Positions 27,295-37,333 of a DNA stretch of 64,000 bases are shown here, piece by piece. Below the pieces are notes generated by a model that worked only from the letters and a program-made list of their open reading frames with translations, did no database searches and was not told where the DNA came from. A program made the translations under genes and the position numbers. The stretch covers positions 62,001-126,000 of the forward strand of contig NZ_JAGQBH010000002.1 in the NCBI RefSeq assembly GCF_024345535.1. Reading direction: 5' to 3'. The stretch's first letter is position 1. Every line of letters begins with the position of its first letter. The DNA is from Cyanobium sp. N.Huapi 1H5 (GTDB taxonomy: Bacteria; Cyanobacteriota; Cyanobacteriia; PCC-6307; Cyanobiaceae).

Positions 27295-28291
27295 GGAACC
27301 GATTCAGGCCACCAGCCCCACGGTTCCAGCGGGCAGCGCCGCCGTCCCCCACGACTGGCTTTCCGCCGGCCTCTACTACGACTACCGCCAGGCCGCCAAC
27401 CCGGTGCGGCCGGGCCTCACCGAACCGATCCGCTACCACCGCTGGGGGCCCGAGCTCCACGGCCATGGCCCAACGGCGGTGCTGCCCCTCGATCTGAGCG
27501 CCGCCCTGGGCTGCGACGGACCCGCCACCAGCCCGGGCCTGGCGGCCCATTTCCTGCGCCTGTTGCCAGGCGAAGGCCTCAAGGCGGCCGCCGCCGCCAC
27601 CAGCTCCCTCTTCTATGTGCTGCGCGGCGCCGGCCAGCTGGAGCGTCCCGGCGATGCCCTCGGTGCGCCCCTCAGCCTGAGCTGGAGCCAGGGGGATCTG
27701 TTCGTGCTCCCCGCCGGAGCCGACCCCCTGCTCCAGGCCAGCGAGGAGAGCGTTCTGTACTGGGTGCATGACGCCCCCCTGCTCCACTACCTGGGGGTGC
27801 TGCCCTCCGTCCCCCGCTTCACGGCCGTCCACTACCCGGCCGCCCGCCAGGAGGAGGCCCTGCAGCAACTGCTGGCGGACCCCAGCGCCGCCCGCTCCAA
27901 CCGGCTCAGCATCCTGCTGGCCCATGCCGAGCTGCCCGCCACCCGTACCGTCACCCACACCCTGTGGGCCATGCTCGGTGTGGTGCCCGACGGCGTCACC
28001 CAGCCGCCCCACCGTCACCAGTCGGTGGCCCTCGATCTGATCATCGACTGCGATCCCGGCTGCTACAGCCTGGTGGGCACTGAGCTGGGCCCCGACGGAA
28101 CGATCCTCAACCCCACCCGCATCGACTGGGAGCCGGGCGGAGCCTTCATCACGCCCCCGGGCCACTGGCATGCCCATGTGAACCGCAGCGGCCGGATGGC
28201 CCGGCTGCTGCCGATTCAGGATGCCGGCCTACACACCCACCTGCGCAGCCTCGACATCCGCTTTTCCTCCGGCCTGGGCGGCGAGGGCTGA
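27293..28291 (+). CDS. Bicupin-domain protein
   Basis: 332 residues. Two cupin-like halves are visible: the first with [20 protein letters not shown] and [12 protein letters not shown] lacks obvious metal histidines, while the second has [16 protein letters not shown] with two histidines and [13 protein letters not shown] with more. The layout resembles gentisate 1,2-dioxygenase-like bicupins, with one active and one structural half. Substrate not known. It is followed convergently by ftsH, with 63 bases of coding overlap. Confidence 0.8.
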   Translation: MEPIQATSPTVPAGSAAVPHDWLSAGLYYDYRQAANPVRPGLTEPIRYHRWGPELHGHGPTAVLPLDLSAALGCDGPATSPGLAAHFLRLLPGEGLKAAAAATSSLFYVLRGAGQLERPGDALGAPLSLSWSQGDLFVLPAGADPLLQASEESVLYWVHDAPLLHYLGVLPSVPRFTAVHYPAARQEEALQQLLADPSAARSNRLSILLAHAELPATRTVTHTLWAMLGVVPDGVTQPPHRHQSVALDLIIDCDPGCYSLVGTELGPDGTILNPTRIDWEPGGAFITPPGHWHAHVNRSGRMARLLPIQDAGLHTHLRSLDIRFSSGLGGEG

Positions 28292-30181
28292 ACCGCCCCT
28301 GGCCTCATGGGCCTCCACCAGGGCGCGGAAGCTGTCACCGTCGATGGTTTCCTGCTCGATCAGCCGGTTCACGAGCTCATCGATCAGCTCGCGCCGGGGG
28401 GTGAGCACCGCGACGGCCTTCTCAAGGGCCTCGGTGGCCAGCTGGCGCACCTGTTCGTCGATGCGGTTGCCGGTGCGCACCGAGGTGTGGGGGCTGGAGC
28501 GGATCCAGTCGCGGCCGAGGAACACCTCCTCACCCTCCTCCTCCAGGGCCAGGGGGCCGAGGCTGGAGAAGCCGTAGCGCAGCACCATGTCGCGGCAGAT
28601 CCGGCGCACCAGCTGCAGGTCGCTGCTGGCCCCCTGGGTCACCTCGCTGCGGCCGAACACCACGAGTTCGGCGGCCCGGCCGCCGAGGGCCACCACCAGC
28701 CTGGCCCGCAGGTAGGCCTTGCTGATCAGACCGGAATCGAGGATGTCCTCATCGGGCATGGTGCGGGCGAAGCCCCCCACCCCGCCGGCCCTGGGCAGCA
28801 GCGTCACCTTGTCAAGCCTGTCGGCGTGGGCCAGGAGCGTGGTCAGCAGGGCGTGGCCGATCTCGTGGTAAGCGATCAGCCGTTTCTTGGCGCTGTCCTG
28901 GAGCGGAGCGGCGGCCAGCCCCATGGTGATGCGCTCGAGGGCATCGCCGATGGCCTGGTCATCCACCTGGCTCTTCTGGCGCCGTGCCGTGAGGATGGCC
29001 GCCTCGTTGAGCAGGTTGGCCAGATCGGCACCGGAGAAGCCGGGGGTGCGGCGGGCCCAGTCGGCCAGGGACACCTCCTCGGCCAGGGGCCGGGTGCGGG
29101 CATGGACCGAGAGGATCTCCTCCCGGCCGGCCCGGTCCGGCAGGTCGACGCTGATGCGGCGATCGAAGCGGCCGGGCCGCAGCAGGGCCGTGTCGAGCAC
29201 GTCGAGACGGTTGGTGGCGGCCAGGAGGATCACGCCCGAGTTGTCCTCGAAGCCATCCATCTCGGTGAGCAGCTGGTTGAGGGTCTGCTCCCGTTCGTCG
29301 TTGCCGCCGCCGATGCCGGCCCCCCGCTGGCGCCCCACCGCATCGATCTCGTCGATGAAGATGATGCAGGGCGCCTTGGCCTTGGCCTGACGGAACAGGT
29401 CCCGCACCCGGCTGGCCCCGACGCCGACGAACATCTCGACGAACTCGGTGGCGGCCATCGAGAAGAAGGGCACCCCGGCCTCACCGGCGATGGCGCGGGC
29501 CAGCAGCGTCTTGCCGGTGCCGGGGGGACCGACCAGCAGCACCCCCTTGGGGATGCGGGCGCCGATGGAGGTGAACCGTTCCGGGGTCTTGAGGAAGGTC
29601 ACCACCTCCTGGAGCTCCTCCTTGGCCTCGGCGATGCCGGCCACGTCCTCGAAGCGCACCGTGATCGCCCCTTCCTCCTGCAGGCGGGGCTGGCTGCGGC
29701 CGAAGCCCATCGCCTTGTTGGCCACCTGGGCGGAGCGGCGCACCAGCAGCACCAGGCCGGCGATCAGCAGGGCCACGAGCAGGCCGTTGGTGACCAGGCC
29801 GGCCATGGCATCCTCGCGCCGCTCGTCACGCACCGTCAGCGGCACCCGGGCCTGCTCGGCCGTGCGCAGCAGCTGCTGGTTGTCGCTGAAGACGGACACC
29901 TGGCGGCTGCGGCCGTCGGCGAACGTGGCGGTGACCACGCGCTGGGCGGGGGCCAGCTCCAGGCTCTTGATCTTTCCGGCTTCGATGTCCCGCAGCAGCT
30001 GGCTGTAGGAGGGCGGCGCGGAGCCCTGCCCCCCCAGGCTGAAGCCGGGACGCACCTCCGGTGCCGGCTTGGATGGCGCAGGAGTGGCCGGGGCCGCCGG
30101 AGTGGCGGACGCTCCCTCGGCACCGGGCGTGGCCTGGGCGACGGAGGTCCTGGCCGGCTCCGGAGGAGAACTGCTGCTCAC
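28229..30181 (-). CDS. ftsH: ATP-dependent zinc metalloprotease FtsH
   Basis: 650 residues from GTG 30181, preceded by AAGGA. Order: an alanine/proline-rich N-terminal stretch (1-55), the periplasmic-type [19 protein letters not shown] domain, one membrane helix at about 128-147, AAA+ ATPase (Walker A GPPGTGKT with Lys224; IIFIDEID; second region of homology) and the M41 protease with HEIGH at 439-443. It degrades membrane and damaged photosystem proteins. With this start the first of the two usual membrane helices is missing; GTGs at 30337 or 30343, antisense to rpmF, would add a hydrophobic stretch. Confidence 0.92.
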   Translation of the reverse strand: MSSSSPPEPARTSVAQATPGAEGASATPAAPATPAPSKPAPEVRPGFSLGGQGSAPPSYSQLLRDIEAGKIKSLELAPAQRVVTATFADGRSRQVSVFSDNQQLLRTAEQARVPLTVRDERREDAMAGLVTNGLLVALLIAGLVLLVRRSAQVANKAMGFGRSQPRLQEEGAITVRFEDVAGIAEAKEELQEVVTFLKTPERFTSIGARIPKGVLLVGPPGTGKTLLARAIAGEAGVPFFSMAATEFVEMFVGVGASRVRDLFRQAKAKAPCIIFIDEIDAVGRQRGAGIGGGNDEREQTLNQLLTEMDGFEDNSGVILLAATNRLDVLDTALLRPGRFDRRISVDLPDRAGREEILSVHARTRPLAEEVSLADWARRTPGFSGADLANLLNEAAILTARRQKSQVDDQAIGDALERITMGLAAAPLQDSAKKRLIAYHEIGHALLTTLLAHADRLDKVTLLPRAGGVGGFARTMPDEDILDSGLISKAYLRARLVVALGGRAAELVVFGRSEVTQGASSDLQLVRRICRDMVLRYGFSSLGPLALEEEGEEVFLGRDWIRSSPHTSVRTGNRIDEQVRQLATEALEKAVAVLTPRRELIDELVNRLIEQETIDGDSFRALVEAHEARGGSALAAQAGGKADVEAAQVGV

Positions 30182-30286
30182 AGGCCTGGCGTCCTTTTCA
30201 GGAGTTGCTGTCGGAAATCGACTGTAGCGATTTGACGAAAGGCGAGTCGGCGAAGCAGGATCATCGTTTGGCAGTGAGTTAGCGGG

Positions 30287-30469
30287 ATGGCCGTTCCCAA
30301 GAAGAAAACCTCCAAGGGCAAGCGCAACCAGCGCCACGCCCACTGGAAGGCCAAGGCCGGTGTGGCGGCCCAGAAGGCCATGTCGCTCGGCAAGGCTGTC
30401 CTGAGCGGCCGCGCCCAGGGCTTCGTCTACCCGATCGCTGAGGACGCCGAAGCCGCCGAAGAGAGCTGA
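30287..30469 (+). CDS. rpmF: 50S ribosomal protein L32
   Basis: 60 residues: [20 protein letters not shown] is the standard L32 N terminus, and the C-terminal half lacks the CxxC pairs of zinc-type L32, as in cyanobacteria and plastids. It diverges from ftsH. Its last 43 bases overlap the convergent glycerate kinase gene. Confidence 0.95.
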   Translation: MAVPKKKTSKGKRNQRHAHWKAKAGVAAQKAMSLGKAVLSGRAQGFVYPIAEDAEAAEES

Positions 30470-31374
30470 ATCCCCAGGGGGTGGGCACGCCGGCGTCCGT
30501 CCAGGATCACCCCACCCTCCAACGGAATCCCTGAGCCGATCCCTGAGCGGCTGGGCCCCAGCAGTGGGTCCTGGTAGAGCGCCGGCGGCAGCGAGTGGAG
30601 CGTGGCCCGCACCATGGCCTCGAGCTGACGGCCGTTGAGCCATCCGCCACCGGCTCGACGCTGGCGGGCTTCGGCCTGGAAGCGCCAGCGACGGGGCAGG
30701 CTCCAGCGCTCCGGTCGCAGCAGCCAGAGGCCGTCACAGGCCGCCCAGAGTTTCCCGTAGGCCGCCAGGTGCCTGTCCCAGCGTGGCAGCCAGCGGCGTT
30801 GAGATTCGCCGAGCTCCTCCAGCCCCGCTCCGCTGCCCAGCCGCTCGTCCAGGACCTGGGGGCCCAGGGCCTGGCAGCCCATCAGCCACCCCTCGATCAC
30901 CAGCGCCTCGGCGGGCACCTCCCGCCAGCCGTTCCGCTCGCCTTCCCCGCCGGCCAGGGTCTTGTCGAACCGGGGCAGCCGCAGCGTCCCCCCGGCCCGC
31001 CAGGTGGCCAGCGCCTCCAGCAGCAGGGGCAGGTCGTGGCTGCCGGGAGGGACCCGGGCCACCCCGAAGGGATTGCCCGCCAGCCGGGCGCGGCGTTCGC
31101 CGGCCGGCAGGTAGAGGTCGTCGATCGAGACCACCGTCAGCCGCAGGCCCCCGAGGGCGGCGAGCCGTTCCAGGGCGCGGCCCAGGCTGGTTTTGCCGGC
31201 GCCCACCGGCCCGTTCAGGGCCAGCACGGGGCGCCGGGTCACGACTCCGTCGCGCAGGCTGCTCTCCAGCTGCCGCAGCAGCGGCAGGGCCAGGTGACGC
31301 AGCAGGGTGGGGTGGACCGGCCCCAGGTCCGCCGCCCGGGCCAGGTGTCCGTCCCAGTCATCCGTCCCAGTCAT
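30427..31374 (-). CDS. glyK: D-glycerate 3-kinase
   Basis: 315 residues. P-loop [16 protein letters not shown] near residues 50-65, [46 protein letters not shown] and [12 protein letters not shown] match the plant/cyanobacterial GLYK family. It phosphorylates D-glycerate to 3-phosphoglycerate, the last step of photorespiration, in the cytoplasm. Upstream on the same strand lies the Ycf20-like gene. The 3' end runs into rpmF. Confidence 0.9.
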   Translation of the reverse strand: MTGTDDWDGHLARAADLGPVHPTLLRHLALPLLRQLESSLRDGVVTRRPVLALNGPVGAGKTSLGRALERLAALGGLRLTVVSIDDLYLPAGERRARLAGNPFGVARVPPGSHDLPLLLEALATWRAGGTLRLPRFDKTLAGGEGERNGWREVPAEALVIEGWLMGCQALGPQVLDERLGSGAGLEELGESQRRWLPRWDRHLAAYGKLWAACDGLWLLRPERWSLPRRWRFQAEARQRRAGGGWLNGRQLEAMVRATLHSLPPALYQDPLLGPSRSGIGSGIPLEGGVILDGRRRAHPLGIQLSSAASASSAIG

Positions 31375-31419
31375 ACGGCGCTGGCTCCGAGGGCATGGAG
31401 AGATCTGGTGGCACCACCC

Positions 31420-31767
31420 TCAGGTTCCCACCTTGAAGGCCTCGAGCACGATGGCGTAAGTGGCGCCGATGCGCAGGTTGTCCACCAGCACCCAGGCCAG
31501 GGAGGGTTCGGGGCCCACCAGGCGGGTCCGCAGCCGCACCAGCGTCTCGAAGGTCAGCAGCAGACCCAGCACCACCGCCGGGCGGCCCCCCGGGGTCGTG
31601 AAGAGCAGCAGGCTGGTGAGGTTCTGACCAGCGAAAAAGCCCAGCAGCAGCGCCAGGGCGGCCAGGCTGCCGGCCCGCCAGCTGCGCCGCGCCACGCCGA
31701 CCGCGCGGTTCCCCAGCCGGCTCACCAGCCCCTGGAAACGGGTGCGCTGCACGGGGAGGCGGGTCAT
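31420..31767 (-). CDS. DUF565 / Ycf20-like membrane protein
   Basis: 115 residues from ATG 31767. A basic N terminus is followed by two hydrophobic segments, SLAALALLLGFFAGQNLTSLL and AVVLGLLLTFETLVRL. This pattern is that of DUF565, the Ycf20 family of cyanobacteria and plastids, implicated in photoprotection in plants. The gene overlaps the end of the HAD phosphatase gene by 4 bases, so both are likely co-transcribed. Confidence 0.8.
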   Translation of the reverse strand: MTRLPVQRTRFQGLVSRLGNRAVGVARRSWRAGSLAALALLLGFFAGQNLTSLLLFTTPGGRPAVVLGLLLTFETLVRLRTRLVGPEPSLAWVLVDNLRIGATYAIVLEAFKVGT

Positions 31768-32561
31768 GGCGTGTCCAGCAGGCGCTCCAGCCACGACAGC
31801 GTCACCTGGCCCTCGGGGCAAGGTGGCCCCCGGCGCACGACGATGGTGTCTCCGGGCTCCTCCAGGCTCTCGACCACGGCCCTGGCGGCGCTGAAGCGGG
31901 CCTCCGGCTCCTCCCGCGTCGCCGCGCTCAGGCAGACCAGACAGCTCAGCCCGGCGCCGGTGGCCGCCGCCAGCCCGGCCGGCGAGTCTTCGAGCACCAG
32001 AACGCCTGCCACCTCTCCGCCCGCCTCTCCGTCCACCGCTTCGCTACCCGTCCCGGCCAGCTGTCCCAGGGCCAGCCTGTAGGCCTCCGGATCCGGCTTC
32101 TTGCGGGCCACATCGTCACCGCAGACCCAGAACTCAAAGGCCCGGCCCAGGGCCGGCGGGGCCCCCTCCAGCAGGGCCTGCACCGCGCGGCGGCCGCTGG
32201 TGGTGACGATGCCCTGCCGCAGGCCCGCCGCCGCGGCCTCCTCCACCAGCCGGGCCACCCCGGGCCGCAGGGCGAGGCGGCCCTGCTGCACCAGCTCGGC
32301 GTAGAAGGTCTGCTTGCGCCGCTGCAGCTCCTCCACCCGGCCCCGTTCCGGTGTGCGGCCCTCCACCTGCTCCAGGAAGGCGGTGATCCGTTCGTGGCCG
32401 CCGCCCACCGCCAGAAGCCGCCCGTAGGTGGGCCGGTCCCAGCGCCAGGGCAGGCCGGCGGCCTCGAAACTGCGGTTGAAGGCCACCCGGTGGCCCTCGA
32501 ATTCCGTCTCGGCCAGGGTGCCGTCCACGTCCCAGAGCAGGGCCGACAGGGCCGGGGCCAT
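31764..32561 (-). CDS. HAD-superfamily phosphatase, CbbY-like
   Basis: 265 residues. HAD motif I is WDVDGTLAETE (nucleophile and acid aspartates), motif II IVTTSG, motif III KKPDPEAY and motif IV LVLEDSPAG. The alpha-helical cap between motifs I and II places it with CbbY, the xylulose-1,5-bisphosphate phosphatase that removes a Rubisco inhibitor. Neighbouring photorespiratory glycerate kinase fits. Phosphoglucomutase-like function is the alternative. Confidence 0.87.
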   Translation of the reverse strand: MAPALSALLWDVDGTLAETEFEGHRVAFNRSFEAAGLPWRWDRPTYGRLLAVGGGHERITAFLEQVEGRTPERGRVEELQRRKQTFYAELVQQGRLALRPGVARLVEEAAAAGLRQGIVTTSGRRAVQALLEGAPPALGRAFEFWVCGDDVARKKPDPEAYRLALGQLAGTGSEAVDGEAGGEVAGVLVLEDSPAGLAAATGAGLSCLVCLSAATREEPEARFSAARAVVESLEEPGDTIVVRRGPPCPEGQVTLSWLERLLDTP

Positions 32562-32649
32562 CGGACGCCGCGCTTGTGTAGGGAGTCAGGCTAAGGGGTG
32601 CGCCCCGCAGCCCCGCCTTCCACAATGCGGGGGCCCCGCCTGCCCCTCG

Positions 32650-34566
32650 TTGCTCTCTGCCGCCGACGAGCGACGCTGGCTCCTGCCCTCCCCCCTCGGC
32701 GGCGACGGCCCCGCCGAGGCAGCCGGGGCTCCGGATGCCGACCTCCCCTGTGAGCTGCTGGCGCTGCTGCGGCGTCGCGGCCTGGTGACGGCCGAGGCGG
32801 TGCGCCAGTTGCTGGATCCGGAGGCGGCCCCCGATCCGGAGGCCCATTTCCCGGCTCTGGCGCTGGCGGTCGAGCGGCTGGTGCGCTGCTGCCAGGGCGC
32901 GGAGGCGGTGGCGATCTGCGGCGACTACGACGCCGATGGCATGACCAGCACCGCCCTGCTGGTGGGGGTCCTGCAGCGGCTCGGCGCCCGCCCGCGGGCG
33001 GCCATCCCCAGCCGCATGGACGACGGCTACGGCCTCAATTCCGCCATGGTGGAGCGGCTGGCGGCCGATGGCGTTCGGCTGCTGATCACGGTGGACAACG
33101 GCGTGGCCGCCATCGAGGCCCTGGAGCGCGCCGCGGCCCTGGAGGTGGAGGTGATCCTCACCGACCACCACACCCTGCCCCCCCAGCTGCCGCCGCACCT
33201 GTCCCTGCTGCACCCGGCCGTCACCCCGGAGGGCTCCCCCTACCGGGGCCTGGCGGGGGTGGGACTGGCCCACGTTCTGGCCACCGCCCTCTGCCGGCGC
33301 CTGAGCCACCGCCACGGGCTGGAGATCGCCCTCAACCTGTTCTGCATCGGCACCATCGCCGACATGGCCCCCCTGGAAGGGGTCAACCGCCGCTGGCTGC
33401 TCGATGGCCTGCCCCTGCTGGGCCGCAGCCCCCTGCCCGGCCTGCAGGCCCTGCAGCAGCTGGCGGGCCTGGAGAAGCACCGGGTCGATGCCGAGGCGGT
33501 GGGCTTCCAGCTGGCTCCGCGCATCAATGCCGTCGGCCGGCTGGGGGACCCCCAGCTGGTGGTGGACCTGCTGACGACCGACGATCCCGAGCGGGCCCTG
33601 GAACTGGCCCGCTCCTGCGAAGCCCTCAACCGCCAGCGGCGGGAACTCTGCAGTGCGATCGAGGCAGAGGCCCTGGCCCTGCTGGAGGCCGATGGTCCCC
33701 GCCGGCCCGCCTTCCTGCTGCTTGCCCAGGGCCACTGGCACCACGGTGTCATCGGCATCGTCGCCTCCCGGCTGGTGGAGCGCTTCGGCCGTCCCGTCGC
33801 CCTGCTGGCGGGCGAAGGGGGAGGCCGGCTGCGGGCGTCGGTGCGGGCTCCGAAGGGCTTCGCCGTCGATGGGGCCCTGACGGCCTGCGCCGAGCTGCTG
33901 GAGCGTTACGGCGGCCACCCCGCCGCCGGCGGCTTCACGGTGCGGGCCGAGAACGTCACGGCGCTGCAGGAACGGCTCGACGCCCTGGCCAGCGGCTGGC
34001 TGGAGTCGGCGGGTGATGGCCGCACGGTGGAGCCCGAGGCCCTGCTGCGGCTGGAGCGCATCGACCGGGAGTTCTGGCGCCAGCTCCAGCGGCTCGCCCC
34101 CTTCGGCATCGGCCATCCCACCCCCCTGTTCTGGAGCAGCCGCTGCCAGGTGGTGGAGCAGAAGCTGCTGCGCGGCGGCCACCTGCAGCTGCAGCTGGCC
34201 CAGGGGGAGACGCGGCTGCGGGCGATCGGCTGGCGCTGGCAGGGTCCCGACCAGTGGGAGGGCCCGGTGGATGTGGCCTATCGCCTGCGCCGCGATGACT
34301 GGCAGGGGGTGGAGCGGTTCCAGCTGGAGCTAGAGGCGATCCGCTCCAGCGGCGGTGACACCGTGGTGCTGCAGCGCCGCGATCGCACCTACTGGTGCCG
34401 CCGCCAGGGGGACAGCCTGGTGATCCGCAACGCCGCCGGCGAGGAGCTGCGCTCCGCCATCCCATCCGACGGCGCAGGCCCCGCCGCCCTGGGGGACCCG
34501 CCCCACCCCTACGTTCAGGGATTGATGCGGGAGGCGGCCATGGCTCTGGGGATGGTCGAAGGATGA
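32650..34566 (+). CDS. recJ: Single-stranded-DNA-specific exonuclease RecJ
   Basis: 638 residues from TTG 32650 (no ATG or GTG fits nearby). DHH motifs are present: ICGDYDADGMTS, LLITVDNGVAAIEAL, VILTDHHTLPP and CIGTIADMAPL, followed by the DHHA1 part (GHWHHGVIGIVASRL, YGGHPAAGGF) and an OB-like domain. It degrades single-stranded DNA 5' to 3' in recombination and repair. The stop overlaps the CLC start by 4 bases, so the two are coupled. The start is the weakest part of the call. Confidence 0.92.
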   Translation: MLSAADERRWLLPSPLGGDGPAEAAGAPDADLPCELLALLRRRGLVTAEAVRQLLDPEAAPDPEAHFPALALAVERLVRCCQGAEAVAICGDYDADGMTSTALLVGVLQRLGARPRAAIPSRMDDGYGLNSAMVERLAADGVRLLITVDNGVAAIEALERAAALEVEVILTDHHTLPPQLPPHLSLLHPAVTPEGSPYRGLAGVGLAHVLATALCRRLSHRHGLEIALNLFCIGTIADMAPLEGVNRRWLLDGLPLLGRSPLPGLQALQQLAGLEKHRVDAEAVGFQLAPRINAVGRLGDPQLVVDLLTTDDPERALELARSCEALNRQRRELCSAIEAEALALLEADGPRRPAFLLLAQGHWHHGVIGIVASRLVERFGRPVALLAGEGGGRLRASVRAPKGFAVDGALTACAELLERYGGHPAAGGFTVRAENVTALQERLDALASGWLESAGDGRTVEPEALLRLERIDREFWRQLQRLAPFGIGHPTPLFWSSRCQVVEQKLLRGGHLQLQLAQGETRLRAIGWRWQGPDQWEGPVDVAYRLRRDDWQGVERFQLELEAIRSSGGDTVVLQRRDRTYWCRRQGDSLVIRNAAGEELRSAIPSDGAGPAALGDPPHPYVQGLMREAAMALGMVEG

Positions 34567-35996
34567 GCCGGTCCCCGCTGGGCCCCGTGCGTTCCCTGCT
34601 GCTGCTGGCGCTGCTGGGGGCCGTGGTGGGGCTGGCCTGCTGGCCGCTCAACCGCATCGACCTGCTCCAGGATCGCCTGCTCTCCACCATGCCGGCCTTC
34701 AGCGAGGAGGGGTGGAGCGTCACCGGCTTGCTGCTGGCGCTGGCCCCGATCCCCCTGGTGCCGCTGCTGCTCTGGTTCCAGCGGGGTCCGTGGCGCCGCG
34801 GCGCCGGCTCGGGCATTCCCCAGGTGATGCTCTGCCTGGAGGATCCCCACCGGGGCGCCCAGCTGCTCTCCGCCGCCCCGACCGGGGAACGGCTGGGCCT
34901 CTGGACCGTGGCCAGCCTGGCCCTGCTGCCCCTGGGCCGCGAGGGCCCGGTGGTGGAGGTGGGTGCGGCCGTGGGCCAGGCCCTGCTGCGGCGCTGGCCC
35001 GGCCTGCTGCACCGGGCCAGCCGTGGCCACCTGCTGGCCGGAGCGGCGGGTGCCGGGCTGGCCGGAGGCTTCAACACGCCCCTGATGGGGATGGTTTTCG
35101 TGGTCGAGGAGCTCACCGGCAGCTTCCAGCAGCGGCTGGTGTGGCCGGCGCTGGTGCTGACCAGCGCGGCGGCTCTGGTCAGCGGCCTCGGCGGCCAGCC
35201 GATGTTCGCCCTCGGGATCAACCCCAGCCCGGTGGCGGAGACCGAGCAGTTGCTCTGGGCGATTCCGATCGGCCTCGGCGGCGGGGCCCTCGGCGGTCTG
35301 TTCGCCTGGCTGCTGGTGCGGGCCACGGGCCTGATGACCCCACTTGCCCGTCGTCAGCCCCTGCGTCTCGGCCTGGCGGCCGGGGTGGCCCTGGCCCTGC
35401 TGGCCCTGGTCACCGGCGGCGCCAGTGGCGGCGATGGCGAGACCCTGATGCGCCTGATCCTTGATCAGGACGCTGACACCACCATCGACGGCAGCTGGAT
35501 CATGCTGCTGGTCTCACGGTTGGTCGGGCCGGTGCTGGCCCTTTCCGCCGGGATCCCCGGGGGACTGATCGACCCGGCCTTCGCGGTGGGTGGTGTGTTC
35601 GGCGCAGGGGTGGTGCGGGCCCTGGCGGGGGATCCCCATCTGGGCCTGGCCCTGGGCATGGCGGCGGGACTGGCGGGCGCCACCCAGCTGCCGGTGATGA
35701 CGATCGCCTTCGCCATCCGCATGGCGGGCGACCAGCAGCTCATGCCAGGCCTGGTGGCCGCCGCTGTGATCGCGGCCTACACGGGCCAGGCAATCCAGCG
35801 CCGACCCGTGTACCACGCCCTGGCCGACCTGCTGGTGCCGGAGCGATCAGAGGGCGCCGCGGCGGTAGTAGAGGATGAAGATCACGGCCGGACCGGCCAG
35901 GGTGATCAGGGCCAGGGCGCCGAAGTTGGAGATGAGATGGAAGTCGATACCCATGGTGCGGCTGCCGGCGAGGGGGACAATCGGCCAGGAGTGTAG
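34563..35996 (+). CDS. CLC-family chloride channel/transporter
   Basis: 477 residues with the CLC selectivity-filter segments [17 protein letters not shown] (gating Glu128) and GIPGGLIDP near 330-338. It moves chloride, possibly in exchange for protons, across the inner membrane. No CBS domains. Membrane sequence ends near residue 425; the hydrophilic, acidic tail from about 429 is antisense to psb30, so the true functional end may be little conserved. Overlaps recJ by 4 bases. Confidence 0.9.
   Translation: MSRSPLGPVRSLLLLALLGAVVGLACWPLNRIDLLQDRLLSTMPAFSEEGWSVTGLLLALAPIPLVPLLLWFQRGPWRRGAGSGIPQVMLCLEDPHRGAQLLSAAPTGERLGLWTVASLALLPLGREGPVVEVGAAVGQALLRRWPGLLHRASRGHLLAGAAGAGLAGGFNTPLMGMVFVVEELTGSFQQRLVWPALVLTSAAALVSGLGGQPMFALGINPSPVAETEQLLWAIPIGLGGGALGGLFAWLLVRATGLMTPLARRQPLRLGLAAGVALALLALVTGGASGGDGETLMRLILDQDADTTIDGSWIMLLVSRLVGPVLALSAGIPGGLIDPAFAVGGVFGAGVVRALAGDPHLGLALGMAAGLAGATQLPVMTIAFAIRMAGDQQLMPGLVAAAVIAAYTGQAIQRRPVYHALADLLVPERSEGAAAVVEDEDHGRTGQGDQGQGAEVGDEMEVDTHGAAAGEGDNRPGV
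35847..35954 (-). CDS. psb30: Photosystem II protein Psb30 (Ycf12)
   Basis: 35 residues, too short for routine ORF calling. One membrane helix ([18 protein letters not shown]) followed by RRGAL matches picocyanobacterial Psb30/Ycf12, which begins MGIDFHLI and ends in a basic turn. It is a peripheral subunit of photosystem II in the thylakoid. The gene lies wholly within the antisense of the CLC 3' coding region. TACACT on the minus strand at 35990-35995 could be its -10. Confidence 0.88.
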   Translation of the reverse strand: MGIDFHLISNFGALALITLAGPAVIFILYYRRGAL

Positions 35997-36122
35997 GTCG
36001 CCCGGCGGCCGCTTCAGGGCCCCGCCCCGGCGGCCGTGATCGGTTGTCATGGCTGGCGGGGGCGTGGGCTGGGAAGGAGGGCTCGGAAAAAGGCATCGGA
36101 AGAAGGCCTCGGGTGTGAGTGA

Positions 36123-36506
36123 ATGGAGCAACCCCGTGGCGTCCCCGTGCCCCGAACCGAGCACTGGCAGTGCATCAGCGGCTGCGGTTCCTGCTGCCGT
36201 CTCGATCCGGCCCTGCGGGGCGACGCGATCGAGGCCCTCGACCCCGACCAGCAGGAGGTTTACTTCGCGATGGTGGGGGAGGACGGCTGGTGCCGCCATT
36301 TCGACACCGGTTCACGCCGCTGCCGCATCTATGCGGAACGACCCGACTTCTGCCGGGTGGATCAGCTGGTGGCGCTGTTCGGCCAGCCCGGCGACGACCC
36401 CGATGCCCTGGCCATCGCCTCCTGCCGGCAGCAGATCCGCGCCGAGCTGGGCGGACGCCATCCGGTGATGCGCCGTTTCCTTCGGACGATCCGCCAGCCC
36501 TCATGA
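36123..36506 (+). CDS. YkgJ-family cysteine-cluster protein
   Basis: 127 residues. The cysteine pattern ([13 protein letters not shown], then [19 protein letters not shown] and a late SCRQQ) is that of the YkgJ/UPF0153 family, thought to bind zinc or an iron-sulfur cluster. Function unknown. Its stop overlaps the start of the first UPF0016 gene by 4 bases, suggesting co-expression with the metal transporters. Confidence 0.87.
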   Translation: MEQPRGVPVPRTEHWQCISGCGSCCRLDPALRGDAIEALDPDQQEVYFAMVGEDGWCRHFDTGSRRCRIYAERPDFCRVDQLVALFGQPGDDPDALAIASCRQQIRAELGGRHPVMRRFLRTIRQPS

Positions 36507-36841
36507 GCAGCACCCCCGAAACCCCAGCCCCCTCGAGCTGGATCACGGTGTTCCTGAGCACCGCCACCACCGTCTTCCTGGCCGAACTCGGCGACAAGAC
36601 CCAGCTCGCCGCCCTGCTGCTGTCGGCCCAGTCGGGCCGGCCGGTGGTTGTGTTCGTGGGCGCCTCGCTGGCCCTGATCTGCTCCAGCCTGGTGGGGGTG
36701 CTGCTGGGGCGCTGGCTGTCCACCGTCATGCCCCCCCACCAGCTGGAGCGGGCCGCGGGGATCCTGATGGTCGCCCTGGGGCTGTGGCTGGGCCGTCAGG
36801 CGGTGCTGCACCTGGCGCCGCTCCACCTCCTCAACACCTGA
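36503..36841 (+). CDS. UPF0016/GDT1 half-size cation transporter (first)
   Basis: 112 residues with three membrane segments and one copy of the family motif, FLAELGDKTQLA. Full-length UPF0016 proteins (Synechocystis Mnx, plant PAM71, human TMEM165) carry two such motifs and move manganese or calcium. Half-size pairs are known in cyanobacteria as hemi manganese exchangers that must pair. The partner is the next gene, 19 bases on. Confidence 0.9.
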   Translation: MSSTPETPAPSSWITVFLSTATTVFLAELGDKTQLAALLLSAQSGRPVVVFVGASLALICSSLVGVLLGRWLSTVMPPHQLERAAGILMVALGLWLGRQAVLHLAPLHLLNT

Positions 36842-36860
36842 ATCCGTCCCCCGCCGCCCC

Positions 36861-37202
36861 ATGCCCTTCGCCCTGCTCGCCTCCACCTTCGCCACCGTCT
36901 TCCTGGCGGAGCTCGGCGACAAGACCCAGCTGGCCATCGTCAGCATCAGCGGCACCTCCAACCGGCCCGGGGCGGTGTTTGCCGGCAGCGCCTTCGCCCT
37001 GGTGCTCGCCAGCCTGGTGGGGGCGGCGGCGGGGGGCTCCCTCTCCAGCGTCATCCCCACCGATGGACTGCAGCTGGCGGCCTCCGCCGGCTTCCTGATC
37101 ATCGGCACCCGCCTGATCCTGCGCTCCGGCGCGGACGGCGGCGAGGCACCCGCCGCGACCACCGAGGCCGCTGGCGAGGATGCCGAGACCCCCGCTCCTT
37201 AG
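36861..37202 (+). CDS. UPF0016/GDT1 half-size cation transporter (second)
   Basis: 113 residues, again with one motif, FLAELGDKTQLAIV, and three membrane segments, then an acidic, alanine/glutamate-rich tail after about residue 92. It is expected to form a heterodimer with the preceding protein for manganese export from the cytoplasm or import into thylakoids. The tail is not part of the usual domain. Confidence 0.9.
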   Translation: MPFALLASTFATVFLAELGDKTQLAIVSISGTSNRPGAVFAGSAFALVLASLVGAAAGGSLSSVIPTDGLQLAASAGFLIIGTRLILRSGADGGEAPAATTEAAGEDAETPAP

Positions 37203-37333
37203 AGTCCCCGGGTGACGTTCGCCGTGACGGCGGGCGCTGCCGGGCCATCCCCCGTCCACGGAGGCCGACGACCCCCCTGGCGCTCCGGACCACCCTGGTC
37301 ACCGCGCTGCTCCGGCAGTGCCATCCTCCGCGT

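Noticed and set aside
32562-34182. Minus-strand extension of the HAD phosphatase frame
   Set aside because: Opposite strand to recJ with no domain; the HAD family starts at 32561.
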